64,000 nt of DNA from Moorena bouillonii PNG (GCF_001942495.1 NZ_MKZS01000001.1:3113295-3177294), one strand, 5' to 3'; positions 37,440-47,478 are shown, numbered from the stretch's first letter. Translations and numbers: made by a program. Notes: generated from the letters alone by a model not told the origin.

Positions 37440-37469
37440 AATCAAACTATATCCTTTTCTAGGGGTACT

Positions 37470-37510
37470 AGAGCCAGCCTTGGACTGTCGAGAACCTGTA
37501 GGCTGGCTCT
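37470..37510 (-). promoter_or_regulatory. Leader hairpin upstream of the 57-residue gene
   Basis: AGAGCCAGCC and its exact complement with a 21-base loop, 31 bases upstream of the small gene's ATG, followed outward by a second small stem CATGGA/TCCATG (37514-37535). The position suggests an untranslated-leader structure or a terminator for something entering from the right. No U-tract follows on either strand. The remainder of 37511-37834 is AT-rich with one heptamer repeat at 37692-37722. Confidence 0.5.
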
Positions 37511-37834
37511 TAACATGGAACGTTTAACCTCCATGTCAATTTTATTATAACAGACAAATAAACTTATATTATAACATAATTTGAGAATTTTTGTAACAAA
37601 TCCGTTGCAGATTGTTTACAGTTATCTCTCTTCCATCAGATTGGGTATATAGCATTTTTTTTGGAGAGATAAACATAGGATTGAGATCAAAAGGGAACAG
37701 CGTATCTGGGAACAGGGAACAGTATAAAAGAGCTCCGAATAATTTTTGATGTTATGAAAAATTAGCAACATTGTTCATGACCTATTGAGAAATGTTATAT
37801 ATTAAAAATAAGCCGATTTTTGATATAAATTGCC

Positions 37835-38428
37835 ATGATTGCTCAACTTGACACTCCCCAAATGTCCCCCCAGGACTATTTAGCTTGGGAAGCAGAGCAA
37901 CTTGCCCGCTACGGCTATATTGACGGTCAGATCTATGCCATGACTGGGGGCACCATCCCCCATAACCAAGTAGCTGTAAATCTAGTCGCTTTAATCAAAC
38001 CCCATCTGCGGGGTAAACAATGTAAAACCTTGAGCAGCGATGCCAAAGTTGGGATTACAGAACAAGGTCCTTTTCACTATCCAGACGTATCCGTTACCTG
38101 TGATCACAGAGACCGCACTGCCCGGGATTATATTCGTTATCCTTGTCTCATTGTAGAAGTGCTCTCTAGCACCACAGAAGCCTTGGACCGTGGCCAAAAA
38201 TTTAGACACTATCGCCACATTGAAACATTACGAGAATATGTTTTAATTGATCCCGATCAAATGAGCGTAGAATGCTATCGATTAAACGAAAACCAGAGAT
38301 GGGAACTGTACCATTATCCTAGTAGCCCTGATCGCCCAGAGGATTGTCAAGTTGAACTTACCAGCATTGAGCTAGCATTTCCCATTAACTTGCTTTACGA
38401 AGACATTGACCAACTCGATAACAGCTAA
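37835..38428 (+). CDS. Uma2 family putative endonuclease (DUF820)
   Basis: 197 residues. PD-(D/E)xK-fold features: YIDGQIYAMTGGTIPHNQVA with the acidic entry, then FHYPDVSVTCD (Asp) and PCLIVEVLSSTTEALDRGQK (ExL...K). This family is vastly expanded in cyanobacteria and its role is unknown. Its stop is 4 bases before the next start, so it is co-translated with the Rpn-type nuclease gene. Confidence 0.9.
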   Translation: MIAQLDTPQMSPQDYLAWEAEQLARYGYIDGQIYAMTGGTIPHNQVAVNLVALIKPHLRGKQCKTLSSDAKVGITEQGPFHYPDVSVTCDHRDRTARDYIRYPCLIVEVLSSTTEALDRGQKFRHYRHIETLREYVLIDPDQMSVECYRLNENQRWELYHYPSSPDRPEDCQVELTSIELAFPINLLYEDIDQLDNS

Positions 38429-38432
38429 AACG

Positions 38433-39350
38433 ATGAGATTTATCAATCCCAAAACTGACTACGCCTTCAAAAAAATATTTGGTTCCGCTGAAAGTAAAGA
38501 CATTCTGATTAGTTTTCTCAATGCCTTGATTTATGACGGTAACTCTACCATTGAAGACTTAGAAATCATTAATCCCAACTTACCGCCAAAAGTTGAGGGC
38601 TTAAAAGATACTTACCTTGATGTCAAAGCTAAACTGAATGATAGCACCCTGGTCATCATCGAAATGCAAGTTTTAAATGTGCAATCCTTTGGTAAAAGAG
38701 TATTGTTCAACGCTGCTAAAACCTACGCCTTTCAACTACAAAAGGGAGAGGGCTACCGCATGCTCAAACCAGTCATTGCTCTAACCCTGACCGATTTTGA
38801 AATGTTCGCCAATCGCCATCATTTTACCTCTCGTTTCGTTTATCGAGAAGTATCTGATGGGTCGGTGTATCCCGAAAACGATATCGAACTAGTGTTCGTT
38901 GAGTTACCAAAGTTTACCAAAGAACTCCCAGAACTCGAAACCATTACCGATAAATGGATTTACTTTATCAAATCTGCGCGATCGCTTGCCTCCATCCCCG
39001 AAAATATGGACAATATTCCGGAATTACAACGAGCCTTTGAAATTGCCAATCAAGCCAATTTAACCCCCACTGAACTTGAAGATTTGGAACGTCGAGAAAT
39101 GTTTATCTACGATCAGCAGGGAGCAGTTGCTCTTGGTCGGGAAGAAGGTCGGGAAGAAGGTCTTCAAGAAGGTCGTCAAGAAGGTCGTCAAGAAGGTCTT
39201 CAAGAAGGTAGGCTGGAAGGGAAAAAAGAAGAACAACGCATGATTGCTCAAAAATTACTCACTGTACTAGATGACGAAGCGATCGCCGCAACAACAGGAT
39301 TAAGTCTAGAAGTAGTTCGAGAGCTGCGCGAGACAATGAATGAACCATGA
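38433..39350 (+). CDS. Rpn/PD-(D/E)XK-type nuclease (transposase_31-like)
   Basis: 305 residues from the ATG at 38433 (MRFINPKTDYAFKKIFGSAE is the typical N-terminus). Catalytic-core features LKDTYLDVKAKLNDSTLVIIEMQV contain the D...ExQ arrangement. Toward the C-terminus there is a Glu/Gly/Arg repeat (EGREEGLQEGRQEGRQEGLQ) typical of the family and prone to length change. These proteins promote RecA-independent recombination in E. coli; the role here is unknown. Confidence 0.88.
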   Translation: MRFINPKTDYAFKKIFGSAESKDILISFLNALIYDGNSTIEDLEIINPNLPPKVEGLKDTYLDVKAKLNDSTLVIIEMQVLNVQSFGKRVLFNAAKTYAFQLQKGEGYRMLKPVIALTLTDFEMFANRHHFTSRFVYREVSDGSVYPENDIELVFVELPKFTKELPELETITDKWIYFIKSARSLASIPENMDNIPELQRAFEIANQANLTPTELEDLERREMFIYDQQGAVALGREEGREEGLQEGRQEGRQEGLQEGRLEGKKEEQRMIAQKLLTVLDDEAIAATTGLSLEVVRELRETMNEP

Positions 39351-39560
39351 ATACTAAGTTTTCCCAAACCCTTTGGTCTAATCCAGAGCGAACGCGCCCC
39401 GCGTGACCGTAGGTCAATCGCTTTTAGCGTGGCCGTAGGCCAATCGCGTTTTTTCCTCATATCCAAAGATTACCAACTTCGCCAACACCCTCCCATCTTG
39501 TGAAGTTAGCCGTGATGAGGCGAAAACTGCGCTCAATTCCCAATACCGATTTCAAGGAAA
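39351..39560. repeat. Repeat-bearing gap upstream of the AAA+ gene
   Basis: TTTGGTCTAATCCAGAGCGA and TCGCGTTTTTTCCTCAT here match 33610-33650 (CTGGTCTAACCCAGAGCGAT and CGCGTTTCTTCCTCAT), but this copy has a CGTGACCGTAGGTCAATCGC-type palindromic insertion in the middle. It is direct evidence of one repeat inserted into another. No gene. Confidence 0.65.
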
Positions 39561-41702
39561 ATGGTATACCCCATGTTCGAAGATCTACTCTCAGCCTTAG
39601 AAAGACTAAATAAACTACTAGAGCAAGCAGTAATAAAAGCACAAGCTGTCTACGGTTCTCAAGCAGCTACTGACCCTTATCGAGGTCTTCGTATTGATCG
39701 CGATCAGGTCAAGCAACTCCTAGATCGTGAACCAGGGATACCTTTGTTTGCAGTAGATGCAGAAAAAACTGAGTCCGATCAGACTAACAATACACCATTA
39801 AACTGGCTGAAACAGACTTTCGGTTTGTCTGGATTTGATTTAGACATAATGCTGATTGCCCTGGCTCCAGAAATTGATTTAAGTTACGAGGGTCTGTATG
39901 CCTATCTCCAGGATGATGTGACTCGCAGGCGACCTAGTATTGATTTAGCCTTAAATTTACTATGTCCCTCTGCTGAAGCCAAGCTGTTGCAACGAGTTCA
40001 TTTTGCTCCTGACGCACCGTTAATCAAACATGGTTTACTTCACTTAATTCCTGACCCTCATCAGGTTAAACCACCAATATTATCCTATTATCTCAAGCTA
40101 GATGATCAGGTTATCCATTCTCTGTTAAAACAAAAGAGTCTTGAACCGCGTTTAGAATCTTGGTGTCAATTGATAGATAGTCCTACTGTTGAGGACAAGT
40201 TACCGATTAAGGATGACATTAAACACATAGTTCCTAAGCTAGTCAAACACGCTCAACATACTAGTCAGCCTCTACATCTGTATTTCTCTGGTTTATATTC
40301 TACTGAAAAACGCCGTGGAGCGATCGCCCTTGCCGCTCAACTCAACAAGCAGTTATTGATTGCGGATTTAGCTCAAGCTTTAGCAATTAAGGAAGAGTTT
40401 GACCAACTGCTAAAATTGCTATTTCGTGAAGCATGTTTTCACGATGCTATCCTCTATCTAGAAAGTCTGGAAAGTTTAGATGCACTACAGACCAAAGAGC
40501 AGCATCTGTTATATAAAAGCTTACTTGACAGACTAACTGAGGAAAAAAGTGTGGTGATCTTATCTGGAACACAGTCGTTGGTGCCAAAGTTTACCAATCT
40601 CCAGGGTGTGATTACTTTACCTTTTGCTACACCGGATTTTTATCAACGGCGCGTTTACTGGCAAGCTACTTTAGAAACTAAAGGAATTGTACTTAGCGAT
40701 CGCGACTTGGATACCCTAGCCAATCGTTTTACCTTGAGTTCAGCCCAAATAGCAGGAGCAGTAACAACTGCTTGTAATCAGGCTTTGTGGCGTGCTGCTG
40801 CCGAATTTGAAGAATTGCCATTAAACAGTACAATTAAGCCAACCCTAAATGACTTATTAGCAGCGGCTCGTGACCAATCTGGTAGTAATTTAACTGAATT
40901 AGCTCGCAAACTTAACCCTAAGTATAGTTGGCAAGACATTATCTTACCCCCCGATCAACTCGCTCAGCTCAAAGAAATTTGTAATCAAGCCAAGTATCGT
41001 CATATTGTCTATGAGAAATGGGGCTTTCACCGCAAGCTATCCATTGGCAAAGGATTAAATGTACTATTTTCAGGTCCACCAGGCACAGGTAAGACCATGG
41101 CGGCGGAAGTGATTGCTAATGAACTACAGCTTGAGCTATACAAAATTGATTTATCCCAAGTTGTCAGTAAGTACATTGGCGAGACTGAGAAAAATCTCAA
41201 CCGCATTTTTATGGCTGCGGAAACAGCTAACGCTATCCTTCTGTTTGACGAAGCAGATGCTCTGTTTGGCAAACGCTCTGAAGTTCGAGATGCTCATGAC
41301 CGCTACGCCAATATTGAAGTTGGGTATCTGTTGCAGAAGATGGAGGAATATGAGGGGATATCAATTTTGACCACAAATTTGCGCCAAAATTTAGACGAGG
41401 CATTTGTCCGTAGGTTAGCCTTTACAGTACACTTTCCCTCACCAGATGAAGCTAGTCGTCGGCGCATTTGGGAGGGGATTTGGACTGAAGAAATCCCCTT
41501 GTCAGCAGATGTAGATTTTGAGTTTTTGGCACGACAGTTCAAATTGAGTGGAGGGAATATCAAGAATATTGCCCTAGCAGCAGCTTTTCTAGCAGCTGAA
41601 GCAGGTAGTGGAGTGATGATGGAACATTTGTTACAGGGCACTCGCCGGGAGTATCAGAAGATGGGTAAGGTCTGGAGTGATGGAATGCGATCGCATACAT
41701 AA
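39561..41702 (+). CDS. AAA+ ATPase, eCIS-associated type
   Basis: 713 residues. The N-terminal half (about 1-440) is a helical/winged-helix region without a P-loop in the usual place. The C-terminal AAA+ module has [20 protein letters not shown] (Walker A, about 503-515), ILLFDEADALFGKRSEV (Walker B with catalytic Glu), sensor-1 ILTTNLRQNLD and the arginine finger segment EAFVRRLAFTVHFP. This arrangement is what accompanies extracellular contractile injection systems (the Afp15/PVC15 class), where it is thought to act in particle assembly. AAGGA lies just before the ATG; an ATG 12 bases further in is an alternative start. The next gene, another AAA protein, begins 40 bases downstream. Confidence 0.85.
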   Translation: MVYPMFEDLLSALERLNKLLEQAVIKAQAVYGSQAATDPYRGLRIDRDQVKQLLDREPGIPLFAVDAEKTESDQTNNTPLNWLKQTFGLSGFDLDIMLIALAPEIDLSYEGLYAYLQDDVTRRRPSIDLALNLLCPSAEAKLLQRVHFAPDAPLIKHGLLHLIPDPHQVKPPILSYYLKLDDQVIHSLLKQKSLEPRLESWCQLIDSPTVEDKLPIKDDIKHIVPKLVKHAQHTSQPLHLYFSGLYSTEKRRGAIALAAQLNKQLLIADLAQALAIKEEFDQLLKLLFREACFHDAILYLESLESLDALQTKEQHLLYKSLLDRLTEEKSVVILSGTQSLVPKFTNLQGVITLPFATPDFYQRRVYWQATLETKGIVLSDRDLDTLANRFTLSSAQIAGAVTTACNQALWRAAAEFEELPLNSTIKPTLNDLLAAARDQSGSNLTELARKLNPKYSWQDIILPPDQLAQLKEICNQAKYRHIVYEKWGFHRKLSIGKGLNVLFSGPPGTGKTMAAEVIANELQLELYKIDLSQVVSKYIGETEKNLNRIFMAAETANAILLFDEADALFGKRSEVRDAHDRYANIEVGYLLQKMEEYEGISILTTNLRQNLDEAFVRRLAFTVHFPSPDEASRRRIWEGIWTEEIPLSADVDFEFLARQFKLSGGNIKNIALAAAFLAAEAGSGVMMEHLLQGTRREYQKMGKVWSDGMRSHT

Positions 41703-41742
41703 TCCGGCCATGATCAGTAGTAAGCCAGTTTTATAAGGTGCT

Positions 41743-42699
41743 ATGGATGACTTAAGTAGACGAAAGTACACAGGTGACGGTAAGTGTCGCTACAAACCGC
41801 TTCCTGGTGCATGGCAAGAGCCAGAACCTTACATTGCTTCTAAGGCTTTGGCAGATGCAGTTAATACTGCTCTCTACCTGCGTCGTCCTTTATTATTAGA
41901 AGGTGACCCAGGCTGCGGGAAAACGCGATTAGCTTATGCGGTTGCCTATGAACTGGGTTATCCCCTCTACAGCTGCTACATCCGCTCTACCAGTCGAGCC
42001 CAGGACTTACTTTATGATTATGATGCCATAAGTCGGTTGTATGACATTCAGGAACGTCAAACCGCAGGTAATCCCAGCCAACCTTTGTACCGCAGAAATT
42101 ATGTTACCCTAGGAGAGTTGGGCGAGGCAATTAAGCAATCACAAAATGACATTCCTTCGGTGCTTCTCATTGATTAAATTGATAAAGCAGATCGGGATTT
42201 TCCTAATGACTTGCTCCTAGGATTAGAGCGATTGCAATTCCAAGTTAAAGAAGTAATAAATGTTCGTTTTGATGCTTTAAAAGGTAAAACCAAAGAAGAA
42301 CGAAGATATTTTTTACCGTTAATTATTATCACTAGTAATAGAGAAAAATAATTGCCAAAACCCTTCCTACGTCGTTGTTTATTTTACTACCTTAAATTTC
42401 CAGAAAATGCTACCCTAAAACAGATTATCCAGAGTCATTTTAAAACTGATATTACCCGCGTATCCGAAGCAGCTATCCAAAAATTTGGAGAACTGCGGGG
42501 ATTGAGAAGTTGGCAAAAAATACCAGGTACTAGTGAATTTTTAGATTGGTTGAGAATTTTGGAACGGGATCAACAAGGGAATCAAAGTACTGCTGAAGCA
42601 TTAGCGGATACTCCAACCGCCAATCTGCCTCATCTAGAAACTCTAGTCAAAACTCAACAGGATCATGAGGCCCTTAGCAAGACCAGGATACCAGATTAG
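41743..42699 (+). pseudogene. MoxR-like AAA ATPase interrupted by two TAA codons
   Basis: A continuous 318-codon frame that reads through as a normal MoxR-type ATPase (LLEGDPGCGKTRLAYAVAYE Walker A, LYDYDAISRLYD, ERRYFLPLIIITSNREK, LPKPFLRRCLFYYLKFPENA). Two TAA codons interrupt it, at 42175-42177 and 42349-42351. Both fall where the family has Glu: VLLID-E-IDKAD in Walker B and NREK-E-LPKPF. Each is a single G-to-T change from GAA. Everything else in frame looks undamaged, so the loss is recent. The alternative, that both are readthrough sites, is unlikely. Confidence 0.88.
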
Positions 42700-42714
42700 T
42701 TAGTCAGAGTATGC

Positions 42715-42800
42715 GATTGGCCTTGGCCTTGACCAAAAGGCCACGCTACGGGAATGGGCAACGCTACGGGAATGGCCACGCTACGCGAACGCGCCCGAGA
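42715..42800. repeat. Cluster of GCGTAGCG/CTACGCGAACG palindromic repeats
   Basis: Four close copies of the GGCCACGCTACGGGAATG / GCGAACGC unit in tandem, between the MoxR pseudogene and a convergent small gene. Confidence 0.8.
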
Positions 42801-42821
42801 ATGACCAATCACTGGCTAAAT

Positions 42822-43199
42822 TCAATTCCCAGACTGACGCCCTAATTCATAAACACCACAACTCATGCAAGCAATAATCCCGATACTGATTGCCCAACTG
42901 TGTCCCAGGCTAATTTCCACGAGGTAGTTACAAACTGCACCAATGACTAAAAAAGGCACAATGCTGACAACTGACGCATAGAAAGCGTTTTGAGATTCTC
43001 TGACCTTGCGGGTTCGTTCAAATTCCTGAGCCGAGATGTAAAAGAATCCCTCAGCAAAGTTAAACCAGCGGTTCAATTGCTCCATAATCCATTGCCTGAA
43101 GGACGAGAGGCTTAAATATAGGGCTAGAGACCACAAAGATGCTCCTGCGATCGCTGTAGTATCCACCTCAAATCGGAAGGGCAAAAATTCAGTCAGCAT
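42822..43199 (-). CDS. Small membrane protein of unknown function
   Basis: 125 residues with three hydrophobic stretches: about 16-32 (TAIAGASLWSLALYLSLS), 73-95 (YASVVSIVPFLVIGAVCNYL) and 99-118 (SWAISIGIIACMSCGVYELG). The loop between the first two is amphipathic. No recognised family. Convergent with the repeat-bounded end of the accessory island. Confidence 0.6.
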   Translation of the reverse strand: MLTEFLPFRFEVDTTAIAGASLWSLALYLSLSSFRQWIMEQLNRWFNFAEGFFYISAQEFERTRKVRESQNAFYASVVSIVPFLVIGAVCNYLVEISLGHSWAISIGIIACMSCGVYELGRQSGN

Positions 43200-43371
43200 T
43201 GGTTCACGGATAGGGTAGGCTGGGGCAAATTAATCACTAAGTTAACCAACATTTAACTTCTCTATTTGAGTTAATCGCTTTAGTGTTAACGGTTAACGCT
43301 AGACATGCGCACAGTAGACACGGGCAGAACGGTTAGTCAAAGGTCAACCCTTAACAAAAAATTCAATCCTT

Positions 43372-43467
43372 GTCTTGATGCAATAGCGAGTGGGGGAAAC
43401 CACGGCAGTCGCTCATGGGGGAGACCCCCAAGACCGCGCTGCCTCCCCAAGACCGCGCTGCATCGCT
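43372..43467 (+). repeat. Dispersed GTCTTGATGC ... GCATCGCT repeat, long copy 3
   Basis: Contains the family's ends plus an internal duplication of CCCCAAGACCGCGCTGC (two copies, 43432-43462). It lies in the 429-base gap 43200-43628, which otherwise holds only AT-rich sequence that would include the promoter for the peptidase gene. Confidence 0.75.
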
Positions 43468-43628
43468 AAATTGTGCAAGTTAAATGTGTATTAGCTTATT
43501 GAGGTATCTTAACAAAACTCAAGATTTTGATAAATACCTCAAACACCCCAAACACCCTGCTGATGGCAGGTGATCTGGAGGGATATAAATGGAAAGACCC
43601 CTAACTAGCTAAAGCCAGACTAGAACTA

Positions 43629-44240
43629 ATGCGCAGTGGTTATTTATCAAGGCTTCTAATTTTCGCTGGACTGAGTTTAACGAGTTTAATCGGTTTAAGT
43701 ACCCTTTCGAGTTTGCCCAGCCAGCCAGTAACTGCATCAGAACCTCCCTCAAGCTTGGTAGCCGGAGTAAGAAGTTTTGCCAAAGGGGGTTCCTTTCCCG
43801 TAGAAAACTTCCGGGGCTACACCTCTGGCTTCGGTTACCGACCCTCTCCTAGAGGTTCTGGATGGGAATTCCACCGAGGTTTAGACATAGCTGCCCCTGA
43901 AGGAAGCTATATCCGTAACTGGTGGAGTGGTAAAGTAATTAAAATTTCTGATGGTACTGCTTGCGGCACCTCAATAACTATTCAATCGGGCAAGTGGCAG
44001 CACATCTACTGTCACATGAAAGGATACGCAGTTAAAAATGGAGGTACTCGCTATTTAATTGACAACTCCGGTGGCATTCAGATCAAGGAAGGCCAACTGT
44101 TGCCTTCTGGAGCTAGAATCGGTCGAGTAGGGATGACTGGTCGTACCACCGGTCCTCATCTGCACTGGGGATTGAAGTATGGCAAGCAATACGTTGACCC
44201 AGCCCAGGTGCTGCGGGCAATGTATAAAACACGAGCTTGA
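43629..44240 (+). CDS. Secreted M23 (LytM-type) metallopeptidase
   Basis: 203 residues. Signal-like N-terminus (RLLIFAGLSLTSLIGLSTLS). The M23 domain carries the zinc ligands in EFHRGLDIAAPEG (HxxxD) and GPHLHWGLKYG (HxH), with IYCHMKGYAV between. Such enzymes cut peptidoglycan cross-bridges or act as amidase activators. Full length, no extra domains. Convergent with ftsH. Confidence 0.9.
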   Translation: MRSGYLSRLLIFAGLSLTSLIGLSTLSSLPSQPVTASEPPSSLVAGVRSFAKGGSFPVENFRGYTSGFGYRPSPRGSGWEFHRGLDIAAPEGSYIRNWWSGKVIKISDGTACGTSITIQSGKWQHIYCHMKGYAVKNGGTRYLIDNSGGIQIKEGQLLPSGARIGRVGMTGRTTGPHLHWGLKYGKQYVDPAQVLRAMYKTRA

Positions 44241-44251
44241 TTGGCACCATA

Positions 44252-44281
44252 GTTAATGGTTAATGGCCATTAACCATTAAC
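44252..44281. terminator. Perfect 30-base palindrome between convergent genes
   Basis: GTTAATGGTTAATGG followed directly by its complement, with no loop. It lies 12 bases after the peptidase stop and 48 bases before the ftsH 3' end, so it can serve as a bidirectional transcription stop, although it lacks a U-tract. A direct repeat of CCATTAA may also reflect a protein site. Confidence 0.55.
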
Positions 44282-44329
44282 CATTAACATGTTTCAAACA
44301 TGCATGCCGCGTGATCGTTTAACTAGAAA

Positions 44330-46279
44330 CTACGAAACTACCAATTGTTCCTTGTCCATCTGGGTTTGTTCTTCTACAATTTTGCGTAACTGGTCTCCTT
44401 CGATAGTTTCTTGATCTATCAACAGGTCTACTAATCGGTCAATTATTACCCGATTTTCCCGGACTAACTGACGAGCATGGCCATGGCAATGCTGCACAAT
44501 TGTGCGCACTTGGGCATCAATGTGGGCAGCAATTTTCTCTGAGTACTCAGCCCTATTAATCACATTACCCCCTAGAAAGACTTCTCCCCCTGGATCTTCT
44601 AAGGACAGAGGACCCAAATCACTCATTCCAAAGCGGGTTACCATCTGCCGTGCTCGCGAGGTAACTTGTCGCAAGTCCCCAACAGCACCAGTAGTCACTT
44701 CAGCCTCACCAAAAATTTCTTCTTCTGCCGCTCTACCCCCTAAAGCAGCAGTAATTTGGGCTTTTAGTTGAGCCCGAGTAATCAAACCTTGCTCTTCATC
44801 AGGAATATACCAGGTCAAACCACGGGCTTGCCCTCGGGGAATTAGGGTTACTTTCTGTACCGGGTCGTGATCCGGTAAGAGAGTGGAAATTACAGCATGT
44901 CCTACTTCATGGTAGGCAATTAATCGCTTATTCTTGCTGTCCACTAGAGGAGTGCCTTCCATCCCAGCTACCACCCGGTCAATAGCATCATTGATCTCGA
45001 GCATAGTGATGGCATCTTTGCGGCGGCGGGCAGTCAGGATTGCCGCTTCGTTGAGTAGGTTGGCTAAGTCAGCACCAGTAAACCCAGGGGTACGCTTAGC
45101 AACAGTTTCTAGACAAACCTCAGGGTCAATCTTTTTGTTGCGAGCGTGGACTTCCAGAATGTTATTCCTGCCTTTGTAGTCAGGGTAATCCACAATAACT
45201 TGTCTGTCAAAGCGTCCAGGACGTAATAGTGCAGCATCCAGGACATCTGGGCGATTAGTGGCAGCAATAATAATAATACCTGTGTTGCCTTCAAACCCAT
45301 CCATTTCCGTCAGCAATTGGTTAAGGGTTTGCTCCCGTTCATCGTTTCCACCGCCAATCCCTGCTCCCCGTTGCCGTCCTACTGCATCAATTTCATCAAT
45401 GAAGACCAAGCAAGGGGCATTTTCTTTGGCTTTTCTGAACAAGTCACGGACACGGGAGGCACCAACACCCACAAACATTTCCACGAATTCGGAACCAGAG
45501 ATGCTAAAGAAGGGAACTCCTGCTTCACCAGCGATCGCTTTGGCTAAGAGAGTTTTACCAGTTCCTGGAGGACCGACTAGCAGCACACCTTTCGGGATGC
45601 GTGCTCCAACAGCAGTAAAGCGTTCTGGTTGTTTGAGGAATGTGACAACTTCTTGCAATTCCTCCTTAGCTTCTTGAATACCTGCTACATCATCAAACAG
45701 AACCCCGGTTTTGGCTTCCATCTGAAACCGTGCTCGGGATTTGCCAAAGTTTAAGGCTTGACCAGAATTACTCGCAGAGCGTCGCAGGATCATCATCAAG
45801 CCTGCTAGTAACAACAGAAGCAAAAATAAGTTGGCAATTAGACCTAAAGCGGCTGAGTTATCCGCAGAGCGCTTAATTTCAGTGGGAACATTCTGTTGAC
45901 GGAGTTCCTTGAGTAGCAAGGAGTTTTGATCGAACAAAGCAACTCGTTGAGGAGGTTCATTCTCCTTGGCCTCCTTTAGGCTAACTTTAGCAATCTTAGT
46001 AGCTTCATCAATTTCTATTTTAGCGACTTCCCGATTTTTAACTTTCTCTAATAGCTCACTATAGGTTAGAGATTTCTCTTGTTTAAGCTGTGCTTGGGCT
46101 GGGGTACCCAGTATCACCCCTTGCCAAAGGAGCAAACTGGCAGCAATACGCCAGAATTTGACTAACTTGCGGTTTTCCTGAGGTTGCTGTAATCTAACCT
46201 CAGGATTTGCCAGCGGCTGTGGAGAGGTGTTTACCTCTGCATTAGCCATCCATGCTCTCATCCAGAAACGTTTCTTCAT
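44330..46279 (-). CDS. ftsH: ATP-dependent zinc metalloprotease FtsH
   Basis: 649 residues from the ATG at 46279; a TTG 33 bases upstream is possible but less likely. Two membrane segments (about residues 38-60 and 142-162), lumenal domain between them, then the AAA module ([20 protein letters not shown]alker [19 protein letters not shown]alker B, second region of homology [19 protein letters not shown]) and the M41 zinc site HEVGH. It degrades damaged membrane proteins, including photosystem II D1. Cyanobacteria have four FtsH paralogs; which one this is cannot be told with confidence. Confidence 0.95.
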   Translation of the reverse strand: MKKRFWMRAWMANAEVNTSPQPLANPEVRLQQPQENRKLVKFWRIAASLLLWQGVILGTPAQAQLKQEKSLTYSELLEKVKNREVAKIEIDEATKIAKVSLKEAKENEPPQRVALFDQNSLLLKELRQQNVPTEIKRSADNSAALGLIANLFLLLLLLAGLMMILRRSASNSGQALNFGKSRARFQMEAKTGVLFDDVAGIQEAKEELQEVVTFLKQPERFTAVGARIPKGVLLVGPPGTGKTLLAKAIAGEAGVPFFSISGSEFVEMFVGVGASRVRDLFRKAKENAPCLVFIDEIDAVGRQRGAGIGGGNDEREQTLNQLLTEMDGFEGNTGIIIIAATNRPDVLDAALLRPGRFDRQVIVDYPDYKGRNNILEVHARNKKIDPEVCLETVAKRTPGFTGADLANLLNEAAILTARRRKDAITMLEINDAIDRVVAGMEGTPLVDSKNKRLIAYHEVGHAVISTLLPDHDPVQKVTLIPRGQARGLTWYIPDEEQGLITRAQLKAQITAALGGRAAEEEIFGEAEVTTGAVGDLRQVTSRARQMVTRFGMSDLGPLSLEDPGGEVFLGGNVINRAEYSEKIAAHIDAQVRTIVQHCHGHARQLVRENRVIIDRLVDLLIDQETIEGDQLRKIVEEQTQMDKEQLVVS

Positions 46280-46634
46280 GGCTGTTTGCTCTTTGGTCTT
46301 GCCTTGACTCAACTCCTGGGTAAACCTAGTTAGGCTTCAATAGAATTCACGCCCTTGAGTTGAAAATTCTTTCACTTTCTAGTCTAGCTCCCTAAAATCC
46401 GGCTTTAGCTGTAAGAAACTCATCTTAAGTCCGGTAGCATCGGTAACCTGCTCTTGCCTAGATCGGGTTTCCAAACCTCACGCTGGTTTGTTTCTTAATC
46501 CTTCTTCCTGTAGAGACCTTGCGTGGAACATCTCTACAAATGGTAACCATACAACTGGACAGGAGACCACTAGTTGACCTTGTACGTTTGAGAGTCAACC
46601 ATCAACCGTCAACCATGAACAAACATCTGATCAA
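46280..46634. other. Gap between ftsH and nrdR
   Basis: About 355 bases holding the presumed ftsH promoter. Contains AACCATCAACCGTCAACCAT-like repeats at 46590-46620. No boxes or genes that I would defend. Confidence 0.4.
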
Positions 46635-47165
46635 TTACACCGAAGTGGATGTCTTTATTTCTTCTACCTGATCTGAGGGGGTTGGCGGAACCTGGGGGAT
46701 TTCCATTGGTACATCTTCCTGTTGGAGATCCTCTAGGGTAGTAACAAAATCTCTAATCCCTTGAAATTTGCCATAGACGGAAGCAAAGCGTACATAAGCC
46801 ACTTCACTCTCCGAACGTAGGTAGCGCAAGACTAACTCGCCAATTTCGTGACTGATGACTTCCCGACCAAATCGCTGTTGCAATTCTGCTTCAATCTCAT
46901 CAACCAATGCTTCCAGGCGTTTTTGGAGAATACCGGTTTTTTCACAAGCACGTATAATTCCCCGTAATAACTTGGAACGGTCAAATGATTCCCGCTTGCC
47001 ATCCCGCTTGATCACAGTTATTGGCACAAATTCGATCCGCTCATATGTCGTGAAGCGATGTTTGCATCCCAAACACTCCCGACGTCGCCTCACACTTTTC
47101 CCTGCCTCAGTAGAACGAGACTCAAGAACGCGGCTCTCGGTGTGGTGACAAGAGGGGCATCGCAT
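46635..47165 (-). CDS. nrdR: Transcriptional repressor NrdR
   Basis: 176 residues. N-terminal zinc ribbon ([17 protein letters not shown] ... [16 protein letters not shown], four Cys) followed by an ATP-cone ([20 protein letters not shown]). NrdR binds nucleotides and represses ribonucleotide reductase genes. The C-terminus is extended by about 20 acidic/proline residues. The gene order psbB-psbT-nrdR on one strand is a recurrent cyanobacterial arrangement. Confidence 0.96.
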   Translation of the reverse strand: MRCPSCHHTESRVLESRSTEAGKSVRRRRECLGCKHRFTTYERIEFVPITVIKRDGKRESFDRSKLLRGIIRACEKTGILQKRLEALVDEIEAELQQRFGREVISHEIGELVLRYLRSESEVAYVRFASVYGKFQGIRDFVTTLEDLQQEDVPMEIPQVPPTPSDQVEEIKTSTSV

Positions 47166-47382
47166 AAGATAATTTTTTTTCTTGCTGAGTGGACTGATTG
47201 GCGGCAGATATTTGGAACGCCCTAAGAGTCGGTACTGTCAAAATAACGATTAGATGGAAGCTGAGCCGATATAAACCTCAAACCTGTTAACTTCCTTATA
47301 TCCTATAAGGTCATCTACAGGCTATTGCGGCTCAGAGCATCCACAGAACTGTTGAATTTCGATTTGAGTAAATCGAGGTAAA

Positions 47383-47478
47383 CTACTTACCAATCTTAGG
47401 CGGTTCCCGAAAAGCAATGGCAAAAAATAGGGTGCCTAGGGCTAAGGTCAAGATTAAGATATAAGCAACTGATTCCAT
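47383..47478 (-). CDS. psbT: Photosystem II protein T
   Basis: 31 residues: [20 protein letters not shown] then [11 protein letters not shown]. This is an unmistakable PsbT, a single-helix subunit near the PSII dimer interface. Its position 136 bases downstream of psbB on the same strand is the conserved one. Too short for usual gene finders. Confidence 0.95.
   Translation of the reverse strand: MESVAYILILTLALGTLFFAIAFREPPKIGK

Noticed and set aside
42175..42351. Programmed readthrough of two TAA codons in the MoxR-like gene
   Set aside because: TAA is the least leaky stop, one lost residue is the catalytic Glu, and no recoding signal is visible; recent mutation or sequence error is simpler.
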